A stretch of DNA of 9,786 nt from an uncultured Acidobacteriaceae bacterium (lineage in GTDB: Bacteria; Acidobacteriota; Terriglobia; Terriglobales; Acidobacteriaceae), in contig CAIMNN010000090.1 of the NCBI GenBank assembly GCA_903842845.1, forward strand, positions 1 to 9,786. Reading direction: 5' to 3'. A program made the translations under genes and the position numbers. The first letter of the stretch is position 1, and each line of letters starts with the position of its first letter. The notes under the pieces were generated by a model, which was given only the letters and a program-made list of their open reading frames with translations, was not told the origin of the DNA and did not search any database. Positions 7,243-9,786 of this stretch are shown in pieces.

Positions 7243-8757
7243 CTAAGTGCCGGTTCCGGCCAGGACCACACCAATGGTGCGGACGATAATCTTGATGTCC
7301 AGCCAGATGGACCAGTTCTCAATGTACGCGACATCAAGCGAGATGTAGCTGTCAAAAGAAGGTTCCTGGCGCGCCTGCACCTGCCACAACCCGGTGATAC
7401 CGGGCGTCACGTCAAGGCGGCGCAGATGGCTCAGCTTGTACTCGCGCACTTCACTCGCAATCGGCGGCCGCGGACCAACCAGGCTCATGTCGCCGATGAC
7501 CACGTTGTAAAACTGTGGCAACTCGTCGAGCGAATACTTGCGCAGGAAACGGCCGAGCCGCGTGATGCGTGGGTCGTTCGATATCTTGAAGAGCACACCG
7601 TCGCGCTCGTTCAGGTGTGCCATCTCTTCGCGGCGCTTTTCAGCATCTGTAACCATGGTACGGAACTTGATGCACTTGAAGACGCTTCCCTTTTTGCCGA
7701 TGCGCTCCGAGGGATAGAAGATGGGGCCACGCGAATCAAGCTTGATGGCAATGGCGATAAGCAGCATCAACGGTGCGAGCAGCACTACAGCAAACACGCC
7801 GAACAGAATGTCGAGCATGCGCTTGAGCAGTAGCGCGGATTCCGGCACGTGGCCGCGGTGCAGTGGAATCGTCGGGAACTGGCCTATGTATTCGATGGGG
7901 TTGTTCCACGTTGCGCCGTCGTACATCTCCGGCACCACACGCAGATCAACGCTATTGGTCCGCGCCAGCTCCAACGTGTGCTGAATAAGGCCGCGCTCAG
8001 CCGAAGAAGCGAAGAATATCTCATCCACAAAAAGCCTGCGCGCATCTTCGAACATGGTGTCGTAACCACCGATGACCTCGGAGTTGGCCGCATTCGTCCG
8101 GGAGGCGTGGTTCAGGTCCACGAAGCCACGGAATGTGTAACCGAGGTGCCGCATATTTTCAATGTGATGACGCAGCGCATTGGCCTCAGGGCCGGTGCCG
8201 ACGATGAGCACGTTGCGCGTGCCGATGCCCTGTTGAAACTTCTGATAAAGCGCGAAGCGATACAGGAAGCGGCGCAGGCTGAGAGACATGGTGACCAGCA
8301 CGATGGTCATCATCACGATGCCGCGCGGAATATCCGGAGCTTTGATCACGTACAGCGTGCCGGTAAGGATAAGACCGGCGGTCAAACAGGCTTGCACGCT
8401 CAGTCGCTGCTCATGCAGATAGTTGCTGATGCGCCGCGGCTGATAGAGATTGCGGCGGCGGCTGATGATGATCAACGATGCTGTAAACAGCAGCAGCAGG
8501 CTGAGCAGTATCCACATCGAGCGGCCAGGGATCAATGTGCCATGTAAAAAGCTTCTCGCACTGTAGATGGGCGATGTATTGAGATCGATAACTGTAGCTA
8601 CAAATGCGGACAAGAGTATGGAGAGCACATCCATCGACATCCAGAATGTGGCCGAACTGCGCGAGGCGCGGTCATGCTGGACGGCACGTGTGCCGCTTTG
8701 CTCCTGCACGGAGCCTACAGATGCTGCGAACCTCTGCCAAAAATCCGAAGTGGCCAT
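7243..8757 (-). CDS. polyprenyl-phosphate sugar-1-phosphate transferase (WbaP/exopolysaccharide priming type)
   Basis: This membrane enzyme would transfer a sugar-1-phosphate from a nucleotide sugar to undecaprenyl phosphate, the first step in building exopolysaccharide or O-antigen. It has 504 residues. Hydrophobic segments at about 39-58, 81-99, 120-138 and 144-163 form the N-terminal membrane part. A Rossmann-like domain follows, with VLIVGTGPEA at 183-192. A further membrane segment (about 315-338) leads into the catalytic sugar-transferase domain. There the hallmarks are IKFRTM at 363-368, the Asp-Glu pair D411-E412 in SLDELPQFYNVV, DMSLVGPRPP at 423-432, and TPGITGLWQV near 451-460. The ATG at 8757 has AAGGA 10 bases upstream. 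The donor sugar cannot be told from sequence. No glycosyltransferases or Wzx/Wzy lie beside it, so it is separate from any large polysaccharide cluster here. Confidence 0.94.
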   Translation of the reverse strand: MATSDFWQRFAASVGSVQEQSGTRAVQHDRASRSSATFWMSMDVLSILLSAFVATVIDLNTSPIYSARSFLHGTLIPGRSMWILLSLLLLFTASLIIISRRRNLYQPRRISNYLHEQRLSVQACLTAGLILTGTLYVIKAPDIPRGIVMMTIVLVTMSLSLRRFLYRFALYQKFQQGIGTRNVLIVGTGPEANALRHHIENMRHLGYTFRGFVDLNHASRTNAANSEVIGGYDTMFEDARRLFVDEIFFASSAERGLIQHTLELARTNSVDLRVVPEMYDGATWNNPIEYIGQFPTIPLHRGHVPESALLLKRMLDILFGVFAVVLLAPLMLLIAIAIKLDSRGPIFYPSERIGKKGSVFKCIKFRTMVTDAEKRREEMAHLNERDGVLFKISNDPRITRLGRFLRKYSLDELPQFYNVVIGDMSLVGPRPPIASEVREYKLSHLRRLDVTPGITGLWQVQARQEPSFDSYISLDVAYIENWSIWLDIKIIVRTIGVVLAGTGT

Positions 8758-8954
8758 TCCCGTTGAGTCCTTCAGCGTAGATTCACGGTCGCAGTAGCCG
8801 CGAAGTTGATGATGGTGGCTGAACCACTCTCATGTATGGTTAAAACTGCTCTGCCTGTCTGATTAGGTGTCATGACTGATGGCCTATGACCCGATGCTGT
8901 CTACTGACCTCCGCCTCCATTGAATAACTTCCCGAAAGACTTTAGGAGAACGAC

Positions 8955-8984
8955 ATGTCAATTTCAATGAAGAAAAAAGCGTGA
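8955..8984 (+). CDS. 9-codon mini-ORF behind a strong Shine-Dalgarno
   Basis: AGGAG at 8944-8948 lies 6 bases before an ATG that opens MSISMKKKA and then a TGA. This is the best ribosome binding site in the intergenic region. The peptide is basic and looks like the first residues of a signal peptide. The same frame continues after the TGA for 47 codons to a TAG at 9126-9128. It could be a leader peptide, the intact start of a decayed gene, or chance. I do not recognise it. Confidence 0.25.
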   Translation: MSISMKKKA

Positions 8985-9201
8985 GAATCAAACTCTGCAA
9001 TTTCTCCCTGTGGCCTTCACCGTGTCGCCCCCATGCTGAACCATCGGAAATGCCGGGAAAGTACTGAAGAAAAAGCAGTAAAGTCTGCTGCTGAAACTAG
9101 CATTACACCGATTGCAGGGCTCGGATAGCTCACCAAAGTTATCAGCGGCTGCACTCTTAGTTCTACAAAGGTAAGGTGTTCGGCAGCAACGAACATCAAA
9201 A

Positions 9202-9215
9202 CCGCATGGATGCGG
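9202..9215. repeat. short hairpin CCGCA-TGGA-TGCGG
   Basis: A 5-bp GC-rich stem closes a 4-base loop. On the minus strand it lies just downstream of the AT-rich possible promoter segment. No T-run follows on either strand, so it is not called a terminator. Confidence 0.35.
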
Positions 9216-9244
9216 CACCATGAGTTCAGTGTATATCCTTTTAT

Positions 9245-9262
9245 TTTGTTGAAGTTAACAAA
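9245..9262. repeat. inverted repeat TTTGTT-gaagtt-AACAAA
   Basis: This 6-bp inverted repeat with a 6-base spacer sits in the most AT-rich part of the gap, overlapping the weak minus-strand TTGTTA box. The dyad could be a repressor site on the promoter of the sugar transferase operon. This is inferred from position only. Confidence 0.35.
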
Positions 9263-9310
9263 TATGTATTAGATCTGTACAGTAGCCATTCAACCATAAA
9301 TTTTCGACAA

Positions 9311-9330
9311 GTAATATATTACCTAGGTAA
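9311..9330. repeat. two overlapping perfect 12-bp palindromes at the 3' end of the ABC gene
   Basis: GTAATATATTAC (9311-9322) and TTACCTAGGTAA (9319-9330) are each exact palindromes and share the bases TTAC. The second covers the last codons and the stop (TAA at 9321-9319) of the ABC ATPase gene. There is no U-tract and no GC-rich stem, so a protein-binding site or recombination site fits at least as well as a terminator. Confidence 0.6.
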
Positions 9331-9786
9331 CTCATATTCATCCAATTTCAGAAACCGTTGTATATTTTCGTCGCTGGAATCTTTAAAACCTTGGAGTGAA
9401 CCAAAGTAGATTGCCTCTCCCTGATGCAGAAAAAGCACAAGATCAGCAAGCTCACCGGCCAGGCGCATATCGTGCGTGACCACTATGCTGGTCAGATTCG
9501 CGCGCTGCTTCAGGTCCTTGATCAGCCGGGCCATGTGACGCGAGATGATGGGGTCGACCATCGTCGTCGGCTCGTCGTAAAGGATCACCTCAGGGTTCGA
9601 GGCGAGCGCGCGCGCGATTGCAACGGCTCGTTTGCGCCCTGTGGAAAGGCTCGATGGCAGTTGCTTCACGGTGTCCTCGGCGCTGACCAGCTTCAGCAGT
9701 TCATCGACCCTGGCATCAATGACCGCTTCATCCCTGATGCCCTCGCGCTCGCGCATGGGGAAGGCTATGTTCTCGCGCACAGTGAG
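9319..9786 (-). CDS. MlaF-like ABC transporter ATP-binding protein, C-terminal part (5' end off the window)
   Basis: The frame is open to the right edge (L-T before the GTG at 9780, reading LTVRENIAFPMRE), so that GTG codes an internal Val and about 155 C-terminal residues are visible. LTVxENIAFP is typical of the Q-loop side of MlaF/Ttg2A, the ATPase of the phospholipid-transport (Mla) ABC system at the inner membrane. Numbering from that Val, the signature is LSTGRKRAVAIARAL at 45-59, Walker B is VILYDEP at 65-71 with the catalytic Glu at 70, and the H-loop is VVTHDM at 100-105. Walker A lies outside the window. The signature reads LSTG instead of LSGG. The partner permease (MlaE) would be expected upstream, off the edge. 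No MlaD gene follows, since the next 561 bases lack a gene. Other ABC importers or exporters remain possible. Confidence 0.85.
   Translation of the reverse strand, partial: LTVRENIAFPMREREGIRDEAVIDARVDELLKLVSAEDTVKQLPSSLSTGRKRAVAIARALASNPEVILYDEPTTMVDPIISRHMARLIKDLKQRANLTSIVVTHDMRLAGELADLVLFLHQGEAIYFGSLQGFKDSSDENIQRFLKLDEYELPR

Larger units (their letters stand above)
8758..9318. other. 561-base region without a convincing gene
   Basis: This gap lies between the ABC ATPase stop and the sugar transferase start, both on the minus strand, so it probably holds the promoter of the sugar transferase-nadE operon. The right end (about 9231-9318) is clearly AT-rich compared with the coding regions around it. 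On the minus strand TTGTTA and GATATA near 9231-9260 lie about 18 bases apart and could be a weak promoter. The 8-bp palindromes GTCATGAC (8869-8876) and GACATGTC (8952-8959) may be chance. The only translational signal is the plus-strand mini-ORF at 8955. Longer frames on either strand are Cys/Arg-rich or broken by stops and resemble no family I know. It may hold a small RNA or decayed sequence. Confidence 0.5.

Noticed and set aside
7849..8547. 232-codon open frame antisense to the sugar transferase gene
   Set aside because: It covers the reverse strand of a clear membrane enzyme. Its composition is His/Gln/Arg-rich and shows no domain or signal.
8988..9221. 77-codon minus-strand frame in the intergenic region
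   Set aside because: The product is Cys- and Phe-rich without a recognisable motif. The possible AAGGA is about 14 bases from the ATG, too far to support the start.
8758..9318. tRNA, CRISPR or insertion sequence in the large gap
   Set aside because: No cloverleaf, no regularly spaced repeats, no terminal inverted repeats and no transposase fragment could be seen.

Overview
The window looks like chromosomal DNA of a high-GC Gram-negative bacterium. The best guess is an acidobacterium of the Terriglobia type. This is inferred from the general character of the proteins: an MlaF-like ABC ATPase, a two-domain NAD synthetase, a CPHC DsbA-like protein with a proline-rich N-terminus, and a secreted beta-lactamase-like/NamZ fusion. 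No rRNA or other taxonomic marker is present, so the assignment is tentative.

Left part, plus strand. Bases 1-729 hold the C-terminal part of a CocE/NonD-family serine hydrolase whose catalytic domain lies off the left edge. A 186-bp gap follows. It contains a perfect 15-bp inverted repeat with a 60-base loop, and its right arm runs into a tandem heptamer. Next is a complete mtnA (916-1953), the methionine-salvage isomerase, with both catalytic residues present. A perfect 11-bp stem hairpin (1971-1997) separates mtnA from the genes converging on it.

Middle part, minus strand, transcribed right to left and probably one operon: a polyprenyl-phosphate sugar-1-phosphate transferase (8757-7243), glutamine-dependent NAD+ synthetase nadE (7217-5565), an exported DsbA-like thioredoxin-fold protein (5460-4483), and an exported two-enzyme fusion (4390-2000). 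The fusion joins a serine beta-lactamase/AmiE-like amidase domain to a NamZ (DUF1343) exo-N-acetylmuramidase domain. Three of these four genes start with GTG or TTG. Apart from nadE, they act at the envelope: glycan priming on the lipid carrier, disulfide chemistry, and hydrolysis or recovery of peptidoglycan fragments.

Right part. Bases 8758-9318 have no convincing gene. This stretch is AT-rich at its right end and holds a strong Shine-Dalgarno followed by a 9-codon ORF, several short palindromes and a plausible promoter region for the operon. At the right edge (9319-9786, minus strand) is the C-terminal part of an MlaF-like ABC ATPase with a variant LSTG signature. Its last codons lie in a 20-bp tract of two overlapping perfect palindromes.

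The most notable item is the AmiE-like/NamZ fusion: two muropeptide-salvage activities that are separate proteins in Bacillus subtilis are here one secreted polypeptide. I see no defence system, CRISPR array, insertion sequence or RNA gene.
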